64,000 bases of DNA from Aporrectodea caliginosa (lineage: Eukaryota > Annelida > Clitellata > Crassiclitellata > Lumbricidae). The notes beneath the pieces were generated by a model. That model searched no databases and had not been told where the DNA came from. It saw only the letters and a program-made list of their open reading frames with translations. The translations under genes were made by a program, and so were the position numbers. Below, one piece after another: positions 47,613 to 59,225 of this stretch; position 1 is the stretch's first letter, and every line of letters starts with the position of its first letter. The stretch spans positions 1,621,001-1,685,000 of the forward strand of contig JACEVL010000144.1 in the NCBI GenBank assembly GCA_020284085.1, given 5' to 3'.

Positions 47613-47960
47613 AAACATACATACGCACATACATATATACACGCACAAATATACATACTCACGCTTACACACACATGCATACACGAACATGCATACATAC
47701 ATACACACAGATACGTAATATTATGCACGTACATGCACGCATACATAAACAAGCATACACATGCACACATGCACATACATACTCCTATACATACATACAT
47801 GCATACATACATATACCTAGACGCATATAGATGCGTCTATGTATATGTTGGTTGCATACATATCCTACATACACACAAATACATACATATCAACATTCAT
47901 ACATACATGTACGTGCGAACGTACGTATGCGTACATGCACACAAACACAGCTGCATGCAA
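47613..47960. repeat. Imperfect CATA/CACA repeat
   Basis: Degenerate continuation of the microsatellite; counterpart of 23400-23700. Confidence 0.9.
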
Positions 47961-48039
47961 GAGACTCACTTAAGTTTTCTTATAACATCTGTCAAACGGT
48001 AATTGATTTCGCAGGTTCCCTCATAGGACCGTTATTTAA

Positions 48040-48830
48040 ACGGAGCCCACTTCAGACTCCGTGGAGATAATTAGCCATACTAAATTTAGGTGGCTATGTC
48101 AAGTTCGTCTATCTTTGCAGCAAAATTTCTTACATTTAACACCTCGAACGGTCGTACGGCCTTCCGCTTAAAAGACTTTACGTCAAACAACACGTATTCT
48201 TGATTTCGCAGGTTCCCTCACGGACCGTTATTCAAGCGGAAGCCGCTTCATACTCCATCGACGTAATTTGCAAAACTCAACTTAGCTAGCTATGTCAAAT
48301 TTGTCCATATTTGCAAATTTTTTTACATTTATCATCTTCAACGGTGGACTCAGAAGACTACAAGTCATGTCAAACAACACGAAACAAAACAAATAACAAG
48401 TCATAAATTATGTCTTCGCAATTATTGGCGACAATTATGTAGGCGACAATTTTTACGCATTAAGGGTATCGGTGAATTAGAAACCTATTTGTCTAGCACA
48501 AACGTTTTATAACCCCGAAGAATTTACGACTTGGTCTGATATATATTTGGTTGGAAGCCGAGGAAGACTTGAGGGCAGAACCCTCAGGACTTTAAGGCGT
48601 TTACCAATGTGGGGTTAGGAGAACGATTTTCCTTGGTTGCCAGAAGTGGGGAAGGTTAATACTTTGGACATAAACTGGGAATTGTTGATTTCCGATAATA
48701 TAACGGCCTGCAATACGAAAATTAATACAATCGGCAAGAGTGGGGTTGTTGTTCTCCCATTCCATTTTGGGTGAGGGGATTGACGCCACTTCGTGCAGCC
48801 TCGTTCATTGGGTCTATAGTGCATCCGCAC
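48040..48830. repeat. Segmental duplication partner of 23720-24340
   Basis: GATAATTAGCCATACTAAA, CTATGTCAAGTTCGTC and CTTACATTTAACACCTCGAA align. Includes about 300 bp (48490-48790) absent from the partner, with no recognised gene. Confidence 0.75.
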
Positions 48831-49140
48831 TCGTGTCCAGATATATCTGGGATATTGTAGCTGATTGGTTTGAGCGCTCGCCTTCTAACGCGGGAGAGTA
48901 TGGGTTCCATGCCTCCTCCTGAGACGGTTACTGTGTAGGGACCTTGAGTAAGTCCTTCACTGACAATTGCTCAGCTCCATTGATCGATGTTAGTAGTTAG
49001 ATAGTGGCGCTTAATAAATGCATAATGAAAATGTGGACCATGAACTTGGCTGTCAGATACTACAAATAAACGAATTTGATTGATTGATTGATTGACTGAC
49101 TGATTGGTTGGTTGATTGATTGATTGATTGATTGATTGTA
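48830..49140 (+). mobile_element. SINE copy carried by segmental duplication
   Basis: Same insertion as 24340-24605. The B box has decayed here (GGGTTCCATGCC), while the core TGTAGGGACCTTGAGTAAGT is intact. It ends in a longer (GATT)n tail. Confidence 0.83.
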
Positions 49141-49399
49141 ACTATAGTCAATTCGATCTTCGCTTGCCCTCTGTCCCGGAACGTTTGCGCAAGACTCAGC
49201 AGTGAACTTTTCAGACTGTCCTATTTGTCCTTTATTCCTGTATCAGGATGCTACTATGACTGCTATCATCATCGATTCTTTGTATCCGCCGACTATATAG
49301 AAATAGCAACGTAGCAAAACTGTGCTTTGGCGCCCTTGTAACGGCATGGCCGTGTTATGGCGCCATATAAATTGTCGCAATAATTATAACAGCAAGTTA

Positions 49400-49505
49400 A
49401 TATAACTCCAGGTATGTTTGTTGCCATAGATATTCCGATATTATTCCCTATGAGGCGGGCAGCAGCGTTTACGATGGCCTGAAGTTTAGATGTATTTGTA
49501 GACAC
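49400..49505 (-). pseudogene. LINE ORF2 fragment
   Basis: The minus strand reads STNTSKLQAIVNAAARLIGN, the LQxxxNAAARLI block of LINE ORF2, and ends quickly. Confidence 0.6.
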
Positions 49506-49979
49506 ATCAGCTATGCACTAAGTCAATATAAGCACATAGTATATATTTCTTCAGTCTCAAAATTACAGTAACTGTTGTTCTGAATTGTGTGTGTGCGTGT
49601 GTGTACATGTGTTAATGTGTATATGTAATTATATGTATAATTGTATATGTATGTATATCTAAACTACATTTTGGAAAGTCTGTACCTGTATGTATCTGTC
49701 CCATTGAAAACTGGCGAATGCAACACTGTAGCGATATCAAATTTTTACAGAACGTTCTCCTCCGAATTTCTAGATCAAGGCAACTATTTTAAGCTCAAAA
49801 TGTGTTTTCGATTCCGAGATATGGACATCTTTTAAGTTCACATATCTTAGCATTCAATCCCGTGATAAATAACGCCTGATATTTCTGTTTAAGGACCACG
49901 CCATCCGAAAGAGGAGCAGCAACTTATGGAAATCAAGCGGGAACGATATATAAGGGTAAAAATACACGAAAAAGTTTTA
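49506..49979. other. No gene recognised
   Basis: TGTG/TGTA-rich stretch at 49585-49660. A 64-codon ORF at 49641-49835 has no known motif. Confidence 0.4.
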
Positions 49980-51420
49980 GAATGTTTTGAATGGTTGGAA
50001 AAACCCAGGGCGAAGACCAGAAATACGCGAAAGCCTAGGAACAAAACCAGGACGGAGCCCTGAAAAATAGTGGTTTTAATAAAAAAAACACGCTGAAAAA
50101 AACAGAAGTGCAAGAAAGCCTGGGAACAAAACCAGGACGTAGCCATGAAAAATTGTCATTTTAATAAAACACATTATATTGCAGGGTAGAAATGCATGAA
50201 CGCCTAGGAGAAAACCAGAGGGGCGAAGCCTTGAAAATTCTTCCGACTCGGCAGATGTCACTACTTGGCAATGATCAATGCCTACACTGTTAGCGCAGCA
50301 TCCTCTTTTACTTTATTTAATCAGTGACCAATAAATATAGCGAAGCAGTGAAATGTCAAGCCCGGGAAAACTGCTTGCAACAAAACCAGGGCGAAGTCAT
50401 GAAAAAAGTCATTTTAATGAAACACATTATATAGAAAGGTAGAAATACACGAAAGCCTGTGGAAGCCAGGATGAAACCCTGAAAAATTCGGACTTCGCAG
50501 ATCTTGCCGCTTGGCAAAGCTCAGTCCTTACACTTTTAGAGCAGCATACTCTTTTACTAAAATTATTCAGTGACCTCGAAATATAGCGAAGCCGTGAAAA
50601 ATTACGCCTGGGAAAACCCGGGCGAAGGCGGTGCGAACGTTAGTGCATATAATTATATGTGTATTCATCGCGTCATTTTTGTCGAGGGCATTAATTTTTT
50701 TGGCCAGTCATTTTCCGCCTGGGAGTGGTGTGGGCATCTTTATTTGTTTCAGATAGGCCTACCGCACGAAAGCCTAGGAACAAAACCAGGACGTAGCCAT
50801 GAAAAATAGTCATTGTAATAAAGGCACGTGTTGTAGTTATAGAAGAATATAAATGCACGAAGCCTGGGAACAAAACCAGGACGTAGCCCTGAGAAATAGT
50901 CATTTTAATAAAACACATTAGGCCTATATTGAAGGGTAGAAATGCATGAAAGCCTACGAGAACACCAGAGGGGCGAAGCCTTGAAAATTCTTCCGACATG
51001 ATCAATGCCTACACTCTTAGCGCAGCATCCACTTTTACTATATTTAATCAGTGACGTCGAAATATAGGCTAGCGAAGCAGTGAAATGTCAAGCCTTGAAA
51101 ACTACTTGCAACAAAACCAGGGCGAAGTCATGAAAAATAGTCATTTTAATGAAACACATTATATAGAAAGGTAGAAATACACGAAAGCCTGTGAAAAAAA
51201 GGGTAAAACCCTGAAAATTTCGGACTTCGCAGATCTCGCCGCTTGGCAAAGCTCAGTCCTTACACTTTTACAGCAGCATAGGCTTACTGTTTTACTAAAT
51301 TTAATCAGTGACCTCGAAATATAGCGAAGCCATGAAAAATTACCATTGGAAAAAACCCGGGCGAAACCGGTAAATCCGCTAGTGCATCTCATTATATGTG
51401 TGTTCATGCATATATGCATC
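49980..51420. repeat. Diverged tandem array with higher-order structure
   Basis: Units of about 75-90 bp contain AACAAAACCAGG(A/G)CG, then GCC(A/C)TGAAAAATAGTCAT, TTTTAATAAAACACATTATA, and GGTAGAAATGCATGAAAGCC. About a dozen are recognisable. A larger block of about 750 bp is repeated (about 50127-50740 and 50870-51475), including CTTTTACTAAATTTAATCAG and ATATAGCGAAGCAGTGAAAT. The right end runs straight into the GPCR4 3' flank. Confidence 0.85.
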
Positions 51421-51475
51421 GCGTTACTTTCGAGGATGACATTTGTTGCCGTTCATTTTCCGCCTGGGAGTGGTG

Positions 51476-51760
51476 TGGGAAAAGACTCAATAAGATGCAA
51501 ATGAATACACCAGTAATCACGAAAGCGTATTCAACAACAGTAGCCTAACGCTATATATGAGAAGCGATCATTTGCATCAATAGAAATAACCTTGAAACAG
51601 ATTAGATACCGAATTAATTTAACTTCTGTCACCTTTAACGTCCCATACAACCTCGATGCCTCTTACAACTACCAATTACCAGACTGACGGACCTTATAAT
51701 CAAGCTCACTTTGTTAAAGCACGATGCTCAGAGATAGTATTTGGGCTAGATGTTGATCGT
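51476..51760 (-). other. 3' flank of GPCR4
   Basis: Homologous to the flanks of GPCR2 and GPCR5. It starts at GGGAAAAGACTCAATAAGAT immediately after GGGAGTGGTGTG, a phrase that also occurs at 50729 in the array. Confidence 0.7.
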
Positions 51761-52969
51761 TTATGAAGAATAGCTTGCTCTTGGAGTATCTTTCAGAAGG
51801 CGGTTGTTGGATCCGAGTTGTGGCGTTTGAGAAGTTTTCAGACTTATTTGCTGAGTGTCGCTGTTACTTCCGGTTTTATTTCCTCGGCAAAATGTCTTTT
51901 TAATCTGCTCTCTAAACGAACTACCGCTCAAGCAGTAGAGAAAAAAGTTGATGGAGTAGTTAATAACGTTGAACACTTCAGTAACTCGATAAGCCACGTA
52001 CGCCTGTACTTTCGTCAGTGTATTGCACTCGTTCGCTATCCAGCATGAGGTGCTGAAAAAGTAGTAGGCGATCGTGTAGGGAGCCCTGAGGGCTACGGTT
52101 GCAACGCACACGGTCACGAGCATGATGGTCAGCTGGGTCTCCGTCGATAATCCCGAGTTTGACCATTGTTTGCGGGAGCCTTGCACATTCACGGCCAGAT
52201 GAGACATTCTCTTCTTCCGTGCACGGTAGAGTAGCACGATGATTATTATGGTCAGGACAGTGATCAAGACACCAGGAATTATTAGAGTTCCGAATCTAAT
52301 TATGACGGTAGTCCAAATTTTATAGTCGTTAACACGTTCCGTCACGATCTTGCACTGAGGCGGGATGTCAATTTCTAAATGCCAGAAGGCAAATAGTGCG
52401 AGACTGAAGCTGATGATAGTAATTATGAAGGTAACTACTCGACTTCTTCGCAGCGTTGAAATGCTACTTATCTTGAGTGGCAAGGCCACAGCAAGCAATC
52501 GCTCCACAGCAATGGCAATCGTTAGCCACACGGACCAAAGACCGCCGCCGTAGCGTAGAAAGTAAGTAATCCTACACGCTGCGTTTGAAGTGTCGCAAAT
52601 GTTCAGTCCCAAGGAAGCCGGCAGATAGTAAACTCCCCTTAATTGCTTGCGATAGGTAAACCAACGTAACATTTCCCCGACAAGAACGGTTGTATCGGCG
52701 ATTGCAAGAGCGACAAGATACTGTCCGGTGGTGGTACGTCGCAGTATCGGCGATAACAGAAAGATGCAGATTGAGAATAAATTTCCAATCAGTCCAAACG
52801 GTATGACAATTCCAATTCCATAAAAGTGAAAGTTGTCGGCATTGATGGCATGGTGCTTGTACGACTCGTATCGAGACGCTGCACTTATCTCGTTGTCTGC
52901 CGAGTTCGAATCATACAGATTGTCTTCTGTGTCATTCGAGACGACTTCTGATGCATTCGTGTACATCAT
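51761..52969 (-). CDS. Rhodopsin-class GPCR, orphan peptide-receptor type (GPCR4)
   Basis: An intact 402-codon receptor starting with two Met codons. The N-terminus has NAS and NDT sequons. Landmarks: GLIGN in TM1, LAIAD (Asp92), Cys132 with Cys206 for the conserved disulphide, AVERL (Glu155-Arg156), YRARKKR after TM5, ALRAPYT (Pro296), NFFLY (341-345), then CLSGSSFREQIKKTFC. The N-terminus is longer than in GPCR2 and carries several acidic residues. The rest is closely similar, including the PQLGSNNRLLK tail motif. The 5' flank keeps the CRE-like sites. As in GPCR2, TTTCTAGGACATG before the start may be a splice acceptor. It belongs to a tandemly duplicated, lineage-expanded receptor group of the kind seen in sea urchins; the ligand is unknown. 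Confidence 0.94.
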   Translation of the reverse strand: MMYTNASEVVSNDTEDNLYDSNSADNEISAASRYESYKHHAINADNFHFYGIGIVIPFGLIGNLFSICIFLLSPILRRTTTGQYLVALAIADTTVLVGEMLRWFTYRKQLRGVYYLPASLGLNICDTSNAACRITYFLRYGGGLWSVWLTIAIAVERLLAVALPLKISSISTLRRSRVVTFIITIISFSLALFAFWHLEIDIPPQCKIVTERVNDYKIWTTVIIRFGTLIIPGVLITVLTIIIIVLLYRARKKRMSHLAVNVQGSRKQWSNSGLSTETQLTIMLVTVCVATVALRAPYTIAYYFFSTSCWIANECNTLTKVQAYVAYRVTEVFNVINYSINFFLYCLSGSSFREQIKKTFCRGNKTGSNSDTQQISLKTSQTPQLGSNNRLLKDTPRASYSS

Positions 52970-53099
52970 GTCCTAGAAATTGAACGTATATATACAAGTT
53001 TATGACAGAATATTATGCAGAATTCTTCTATGAACAATTTCGCTTAATATGTCAACAATCGGTTCTAATAGCATGATGAAACTTCTTTTAAGTATGTAT

Positions 53100-53205
53100 G
53101 CTTCTGCTGACGTATACTCATATCGCTGACAGCTGAAAATGTACGTCATCACTGGCACAGTTAATGACGTTGTTCATTACATCGACGTATGATTGACGTG
53201 ATCTT
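53100..53205 (-). promoter_or_regulatory. Candidate proximal promoter of GPCR4
   Basis: GCTGACGTATACTCATATCG, TGTACGTCATCACTG and GATTGACGTGATC are kept in the same order and nearly the same spacing as in GPCR2, although the flanks have diverged and a TAATAAT stretch is missing. Confidence 0.45.
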
Positions 53206-53429
53206 GCTTGTGCATATCATGGCAAGTTTCATTTGGTAAGGTATTTTTAAGTAGGGCTTCTCTTTGAACTGTTTTAGTAAAGCTTTGCTGAATTCATTGC
53301 AGTTTATATATGTTGATCAATGTAGCAACAACAGACCTGTTTCGACAGTAAGTTACGTAACACTGCAAAATTCAATAGGCGCCGTAAATTTGGGGCCACT
53401 TGTAAAGAAATTAGTTAGACTAGATAGCA

Positions 53430-53684
53430 ATCATAGCATACATCCAGACTGCTGTTACTGATGCGGTCCAAGGTATTGAAAGTTAGCGGCACACACAGAG
53501 GCAGGAACCCATGGAGTCCTAGTAGACCCGTAGACCATAGCGAAGGAACGGTCTGCAGGGAGGAAGGAAGCAAGCCAGTCAAGAAGGTTACCATCAAAAC
53601 CAAACGAGGTAAATAGGCGCCTAAGAAGGATATCATGATCGACGGTGTCAAGAGACGCGCTGACATCAAATAATGCTGAGAGGC
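53430..53684 (-). pseudogene. LINE with RT core joined to C-terminal tail
   Basis: The minus strand reads LFDVSASLDTVDHDILLRRL, then FGFDGNLLDWLASFLPADRS. This is RT motif A and the following block of a Jockey/CR1-group LINE with the motif A Asp retained. Only about 60 codons later comes VPLTFNTLDRISNSSLD, which in intact elements lies hundreds of residues downstream. A large internal deletion has joined the two. The tail matches that at 37080-37655. The 5' side is cut by the hAT terminus at 53684. Confidence 0.8.
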
Positions 53685-54680
53685 AGTGATGGGCACTAAC
53701 TATTTTTTTATTCAAACTAAAACTATTTTTCAACTAAAATAAAAAGTTTAACTAAAAGTTGGCAACTGATTTCATGGGCGGAGTTTATCAGGAGCTAGGG
53801 GGGTCTAAGCTCCCCCCATTAACCCACAGACTTGACTTGACCGTTTCCAGAAACGGTATTTGGCAAAGAAAACCGGGCTCTCTCGATGACTTACTAAAAA
53901 AATTATCCGTGGCTTGAATACTCGATTGAATGCGATGCAGTGTTCCCGTTTTGCATGCTGACATTTCACACCGACCGGCAGTGTGTTGAAGAACTTTTCA
54001 TAAGTAAGGGAATGAAAGACTGGAAAAGCTGTCTGAAAAGCTGTCTAAACATACGGGATCGCAGTCCCACATAAACCACATGCAAAAGTGGCTAGCCTTA
54101 TTAGGCCTAAGTCAATAGACAAGACAGGTTCAGTTGCTAGACATATATGCAGATATCAGAAGCACAGCAGGCTGAAGTATAGCAAAACAGACAATACTTA
54201 GCGATGGATTATGTTGTCGTTAAGTTTCTTGCGAAAATTGGTCTGCCATTCCGTGGTCATAACGAGGGGAAGCACTCCATATCCAAAGGCAATTTCTTAT
54301 AATTCCTGTCTGGCTACGTTGACTCATTCAGAGAGATGAAACAGAGTTAATTTAATTGCAGTAGATCAGATTTCCAGATTAACATCATTAGCATTTGTGG
54401 TACAGCTGTGCGCAATGCGATCGTTGATGGTGTAAGGCAAGTTGGCTTCTTAACAATGATTTGTTGATTGCTGCAGTATAGTCATGATGCACGTTCAGCA
54501 ACCGCTGAGAGAAGTTTTTCAGCGATGCGACGCATAAGAAACTGGTTGCAATCAACCATGGGAGAGGAATGCTTTTCTTCACTGGTTCTTCTGAACATTG
54601 AATGTGATCTGACGGCTGCTTTAGTCCCCGAAGACCTGATTCTCGTGTATGCAAACAGTGGAACTCGACGCTTATAGGCT
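53684..54680 (+). pseudogene. Degenerate hAT transposase, ZMYM1/DUF4371-like
   Basis: CAGTGATGGGCACTAACT at 53684 resembles a hAT terminal sequence. Plus-strand remnants in changing frames follow: ISKGMKDWKS, EKLSKHTGSQSHINHMQKW (about 53990-54090), then VVKFLAKIGLPFRGHNEGKH (about 54215-54275) with an in-frame stop soon after, and finally ATAERSFSAMRRIRNWLQST MGEE, LLNIECDL (54490-54620), the C-terminal hAT dimerisation domain. The middle of the transposase, including most catalytic parts, is missing. It is an inactive relic. No matching right terminus was found. Confidence 0.82.
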
Positions 54681-54718
54681 GCACTAGCGTATTCATCTAT
54701 TCGCTGTCTTCAATATAA

Positions 54719-55177
<459 letters not shown>

Positions 55178-55433
55178 TTTGGCCGCAATAAGCTTAAAGT
55201 ATTCGCGCACCACTGTCATAGCAATTACAGCAGCGAAGCAGGAAGTAGGTCGCGCGTTTATAAAGCTGCATTGGGTCAAGGCAGGCTCGATGCAGACGCA
55301 GGCCAAAACAGGATATATTTATTATATTTCAACTCATAAATCTCGCGATTAACGGGAGCCTGCAACGGGCGGCGGCTCGGCGAGTAAAGCCTAACACCAG
55401 TGTGTATGGTCTTGTTCCGGTTTTAGTCATATT

Positions 55434-55452
55434 GACAGACAGACAGACAGAC

Positions 55453-55540
<88 letters not shown>
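55434..55540. repeat. (GACA)n microsatellite
   Basis: Near-perfect GACA for about 105 bp. Confidence 0.97.
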
Positions 55541-55829
55541 TGTGCAATGTGTATTCTAACTGTGTAACAACTAAAGTTCTATGAGGACAGTTTTCGTAAA
55601 CTTATATTTACCATATAATTTCAATTGTCAACTGTTGAGTTTGAGTAAAAAATTGAGTTTGTACTGGTTTTCGATAAAACTCAAGTTTTAGCGACGAGCT
55701 GCATTGGTTTCCCAGTCACTTTTAGTACACGCTCGTCGTTAAAGAGTTTAACACATTCCCAGTGCCGGTATAAAAGCAACAAATTGAGTTAGCAGCGCGA
55801 TGGTCGACACAGCAGGTTTGCTGGCATCA
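55541..55829. other. No gene seen
   Basis: AT-rich sequence without an ORF. Confidence 0.4.
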
Positions 55830-56280
55830 TAATTATTATTGCTACCACCAAAAATTAAGGAAGAAGTTCTGCCTCTCTTGTCCGATAAGCTGTTATTTTA
55901 GCTTCTGGCTGTGGACAGTTCTTTTCTGTTAGTCTGGATGCTAAAAGTTCAGACGCTTGCTTTCATAGACTGAGATCCCGTATTAGATCATTGGGTTCTT
56001 CTTGGGAAGAACTGCTGAGGTGTTGAAATGCTTCCTTCTTATTCACTTCTACTGCTATCTATTGTGCTACTTTGTAAGTTCTGATTTTCTGCAACATCTG
56101 ACAACGGAAAGTCGGTCAGTGCGGTAAACACTGGTATGCAAACTTCTTCGCTGTGTGGAATAGGTCGCCTTGCTGATTCCAAATCCGAATAGCCCCTCTG
56201 TGCTTCTTGTACCAATTGACACCTTTCACATTCAATCAGCAAAAATAACAATTGTCATGGTGCTTTTTCTGCTCTACACA
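55830..56280 (-). pseudogene. Broken copy of a multicopy Cys-containing protein family
   Basis: In minus-strand order: KKHHDNCYFC, LNVKGVNWYKKHRG, then in another frame YSDLESARRPIPHSEEV and IPVFTALTDFPLSD, then NDLIRDLSL, a stop, KQASELLASRLTEKN. The same blocks in the same order are present at 59985-60735. I recall this pattern from high-copy uncharacterised proteins in many invertebrate genomes, possibly transposon-encoded, but cannot name the family. Several frameshifts and stops make this copy non-functional. Confidence 0.65.
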
Positions 56281-56825
56281 CCGTAAGCACACTGAAGTTT
56301 AGACTTCCTTTCTCTATTTCTGAAAAATCCTTGGCAATAAAAAAAATAATGTTTTAACTTTTAAGATGTCTATTGACATGTTTTTTAAATGTCTAGGCTT
56401 TTGACCAAGTACCAAGTACCAAATTGGAATTCTGGCCTATGAACAAAAATGTTTTGGAATTGCAACTTTGGTGTAAAATAAGTACAAATAAAGCCGTATA
56501 CTAAGATACTTACAACTTCAGCACTCAGCTATACGACTTTGACTCGATATCTCGGATCAGACGGACGGTCGTTCGCAACCAGATGCTGTCAACGGCAACT
56601 TGATGTGTCAAGCAGAGGGTTTGAGTTCATTTATAGCAAATTCGTTAACATCCGGAAATTTTCCTACCCGGCTAGGCCCTATGTTAAGCGCGTTCATTTT
56701 TTAGTCCCTGGATCATCGGCGATTATGAACAGCGTGCATGGGAGTGAATTTTTTTAATAGCACATGACAGTTGTTAAGAGCTGACGCCTAATTTAGTCTA
56801 ATGGGTCAACCGAGGCAATATACAT
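56281..56825. other. No gene recognised
   Basis: A 72-codon ORF at 56539-56757 has no known motif. Confidence 0.4.
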
Positions 56826-57005
56826 GTATATCCGCTTCCACAACCGACTGACAACAAAATTTGTGTGAACCAATCGTGCAAACAAATGTCTGGATTCACT
56901 TGGAAGAGAATCGAATATAGACAGGGAATATCAAATGTGTATCTAATCAAACTGAAAACAACGTTTTGGATTCTCAGCCGGGACTTACATGCTAAGATAT
57001 TATTT
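56826..57005. repeat. Dispersed direct repeat, left copy
   Basis: ACAGGGAATATCAAA, CTAATCAAACTGA and GGACTTACAT are repeated at 57799-57975 with about 20% divergence. Confidence 0.8.
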
Positions 57006-57082
57006 ACGTGGTCAACCCTTAACACCCAGTATGTAGCACTCTCTTAGTCTCTTAACATCTTTTGCTTGTTTGGGGGGCCGAT

Positions 57083-57275
57083 AAGTAAGTAAGTAAGTAA
57101 GTATATTCTTTAATATAACCAGCTGCCAAACAGCACTCTGGTGAACAAGCATGGGCAATATAAATTAACATAAACATAAAAACATCAAGCATCAAAATCT
57201 ACAATGTATCTAAGACCAGTGAGATTGCGAGACAGATCTAATTAGTATGCGAGCAGCATTCTGCATTGGATAACA
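57083..57275 (-). pseudogene. LINE ORF2 fragment with (TTAC)n 3' tail
   Basis: The minus strand reads MQNAARILIRSVSQSHW (57220-57272), then a 3' UTR with CACCAGAGTGCTGTTTGGCA, and ends AAAGAATATACTTACTTAC. Confidence 0.72.
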
Positions 57276-57500
57276 CACTGGCATAGAGAGCGAGAGGTAC
57301 CGAGTTCGATGTCCGTAGACGGACATGCTTTGTAGGCTGCTATTAGCGCCGTGTATTGCAGGCTGTCTGTTCTGTTAATAGTTAAGATTTATGTCTTCTG
57401 TCATTTGTGTTCATGTGAATTGTTTCAATTGCATAACTGTACACTGTAACCGGTTGCGGTTTGTCAACCGGATTGTTTCAATAAACGAAAATATTATTGT
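57276..57500 (+). mobile_element. Retroelement 3' end fragment
   Basis: GTAACCGGTTGCGGTTTGTC and TTTCAATAAACGAAAATATT resemble the stretch at 18300-18345. A B-box-like GAGTTCGATGTCC is at 57302. Confidence 0.5.
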
Positions 57501-57639
57501 TCGTGTATCCGCCTGAGAATTTCCATGTTTACAATACTTCCTACAACGTCTGCCAATGTGTTCTAGGTGTCACAAGCGGACAACCTCACACGCAGATCGT
57601 TTATAATAAGAATGTTATACTCTGTATAAATGTATGTAC

Positions 57640-57702
57640 ACCAAAGTGCGGATATGCAATTGGTCCAATAAAGAATATACTTACTTACTTACTTACTTAC
57701 AA
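57640..57702 (+). mobile_element. LINE 3' end with (TTAC)n tail, plus
   Basis: ACACCAAAGTGCGGATATGC, AATTGGTCCAATAAAGAATA and (CTTA)n. Opposite in orientation to the related end at 57083. Confidence 0.75.
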
Positions 57703-57798
57703 ATCTCTGGAAACATTGGAGAAGTTTGCAAATCGTTTGCCAAATGATGCCTATCCAACACAAACTATTATATTTCATTTCTCCCTGCAGGGTGCCTA

Positions 57799-57975
57799 AT
57801 ATCCGTTTTCACTGCTGACTGACAACAGATGTGTGAATCAATCGTGCAGACGAAAGTCTGGATTTACTTGGATAGGAATCGAACATCGACAGGGAATATC
57901 AAACGGGTAACTAATCAAACTGACAATCATCGTTTTAGAATCTCAGCCTGGACTTACATAATTTTCTAACATGTA
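57799..57975. repeat. Dispersed direct repeat, right copy
   Basis: Partner of 56826-57005. Confidence 0.8.
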
Positions 57976-58500
57976 CATGTAAGATCATTATTTCATGAGG
58001 ATACCGTTTCGTATCCGTCAAAATTCGTTGTAGAGGCATCGAATTGCCGGATTCTGCTAAATACTAATCATTAATTTAAAAAAACGATAGCTGATGGTTG
58101 ACTTGTGGAGTGAGGCATATTTATGGAAATTGGTTAACACCATGATGGATTCGGATTTTCGCAAAAGCTTCTGTTATTTTTCATTCAAGTGATAAGGTTC
58201 ATGGCTGCGCGTCATGAGTTTAGCTGCCTAGAAAAATGAGAAACTAATGCAGCCCTTTCTGCTCTAATTTAATCAAATGACTTTCGTATCGCCATTATCA
58301 TAATTTCTTGGAGCGAAATCGGAATCTAAAATAAAAATACTTTGGAAAAGCCATGTTGAAATCTGGTAGCCAGGCCACGAAGCGTAAGCAACTGAGCTAA
58401 TGCAAGTCGAAAATAGATCAAACCTGAATTTCATCGAAGAATTGACAGAACAAACTTAATTGGGTAGCTAATTCTGACGCATGGGATTAATCAATCAATC
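57976..58500. other. No gene seen
   Basis: No ORF above 60 codons and no recognisable repeat. Confidence 0.45.
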
Positions 58501-58504
58501 ATTC

Positions 58505-58560
58505 AAAGAAACTTGATATAATTCTAGCGCCCTTTCAAGATATCTACTCAGAGGTGCGAC
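58505..58560 (-). mobile_element. SINE 3'-end fragment
   Basis: AGCGCCCTTTCAAGATATCT and ACTCAGAGGTGCGACC match the 3' terminus of the SINE at 6305-6525. Confidence 0.65.
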
Positions 58561-58753
58561 CAAGAAAGTTTATCTTATCTTACGCGGTTTATTTTACTAG
58601 GCGCTGGGATATTCAAAGACACATTTACATTACATTACAATGCTCAAGAACCCTAGAGAGTTATGATGAGTGTCTCTCTCTCTTAACATAGAATTTTGTC
58701 TGTATTTTTTCTTTATAGAGTGCTCTCTATGTTTTTCTCTGCCTATCTGCCCA

Positions 58754-58909
58754 TTGGCGTATTTAGGAGGTTTTTTACGGGTTCAACCCCCCTCACCCAA
58801 ATAAATTCATTACTGTTATTAAAAATGTACAAAAATACGACATTTTCCAATGCGAACCCCCCGAACACTTAAAACCCCATCTGAAAGTATTTCCTGGCTA
58901 CGCCTCTGT
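58754..58909. mobile_element. Short MITE-like element
   Basis: The left end GGCGTATTTAGGAGG and the right end (complement GGCGTAGCCAGGAAA) form weak inverted termini around about 155 bp rich in CCCCCC stretches. No clear target duplication. Confidence 0.4.
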
Positions 58910-59049
58910 ATCTTTCTCTCACTCTATCTTTCTCTCTCGCTATATATTGGCCCATATATCTTTCTCTTTATCTGACTTGCTGTCTGTCTCTCTTACTTCA
59001 TCTGTCTCTCTGTCTCTGGCTTTCTCTGTGTCTTTCAGTCTCTCTCTGT

Positions 59050-59225
59050 CTATGTAATGTAATGTAATTAGCAACTTCTATTGCGCCGGTGTCTAATGCA
59101 CAAGGCATCAACCGATGGCACACCAAAACCAAGCCGTAATCAGGTCAACATCCAGAAGATCAGTCCGTAAGAGACAGAGAGGCAGCCTAAGGTGGATAAG
59201 CAATTTGAAAGAGGTAAGTTTTCAG
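59050..59225. mobile_element. Interspersed repeat relic
   Basis: CACAAGGCATCAACCGATGG with AAAACCAAGCCGTAATCAGG recurs near 24920 and, inverted, near 6050. (TGTAA)n precedes it. Confidence 0.55.

Noticed and set aside
50000..51400. A CRISPR-like array
   Set aside because: Repeats are diverged, spacing is irregular, spacers are not unique, and the sequence is clearly animal.
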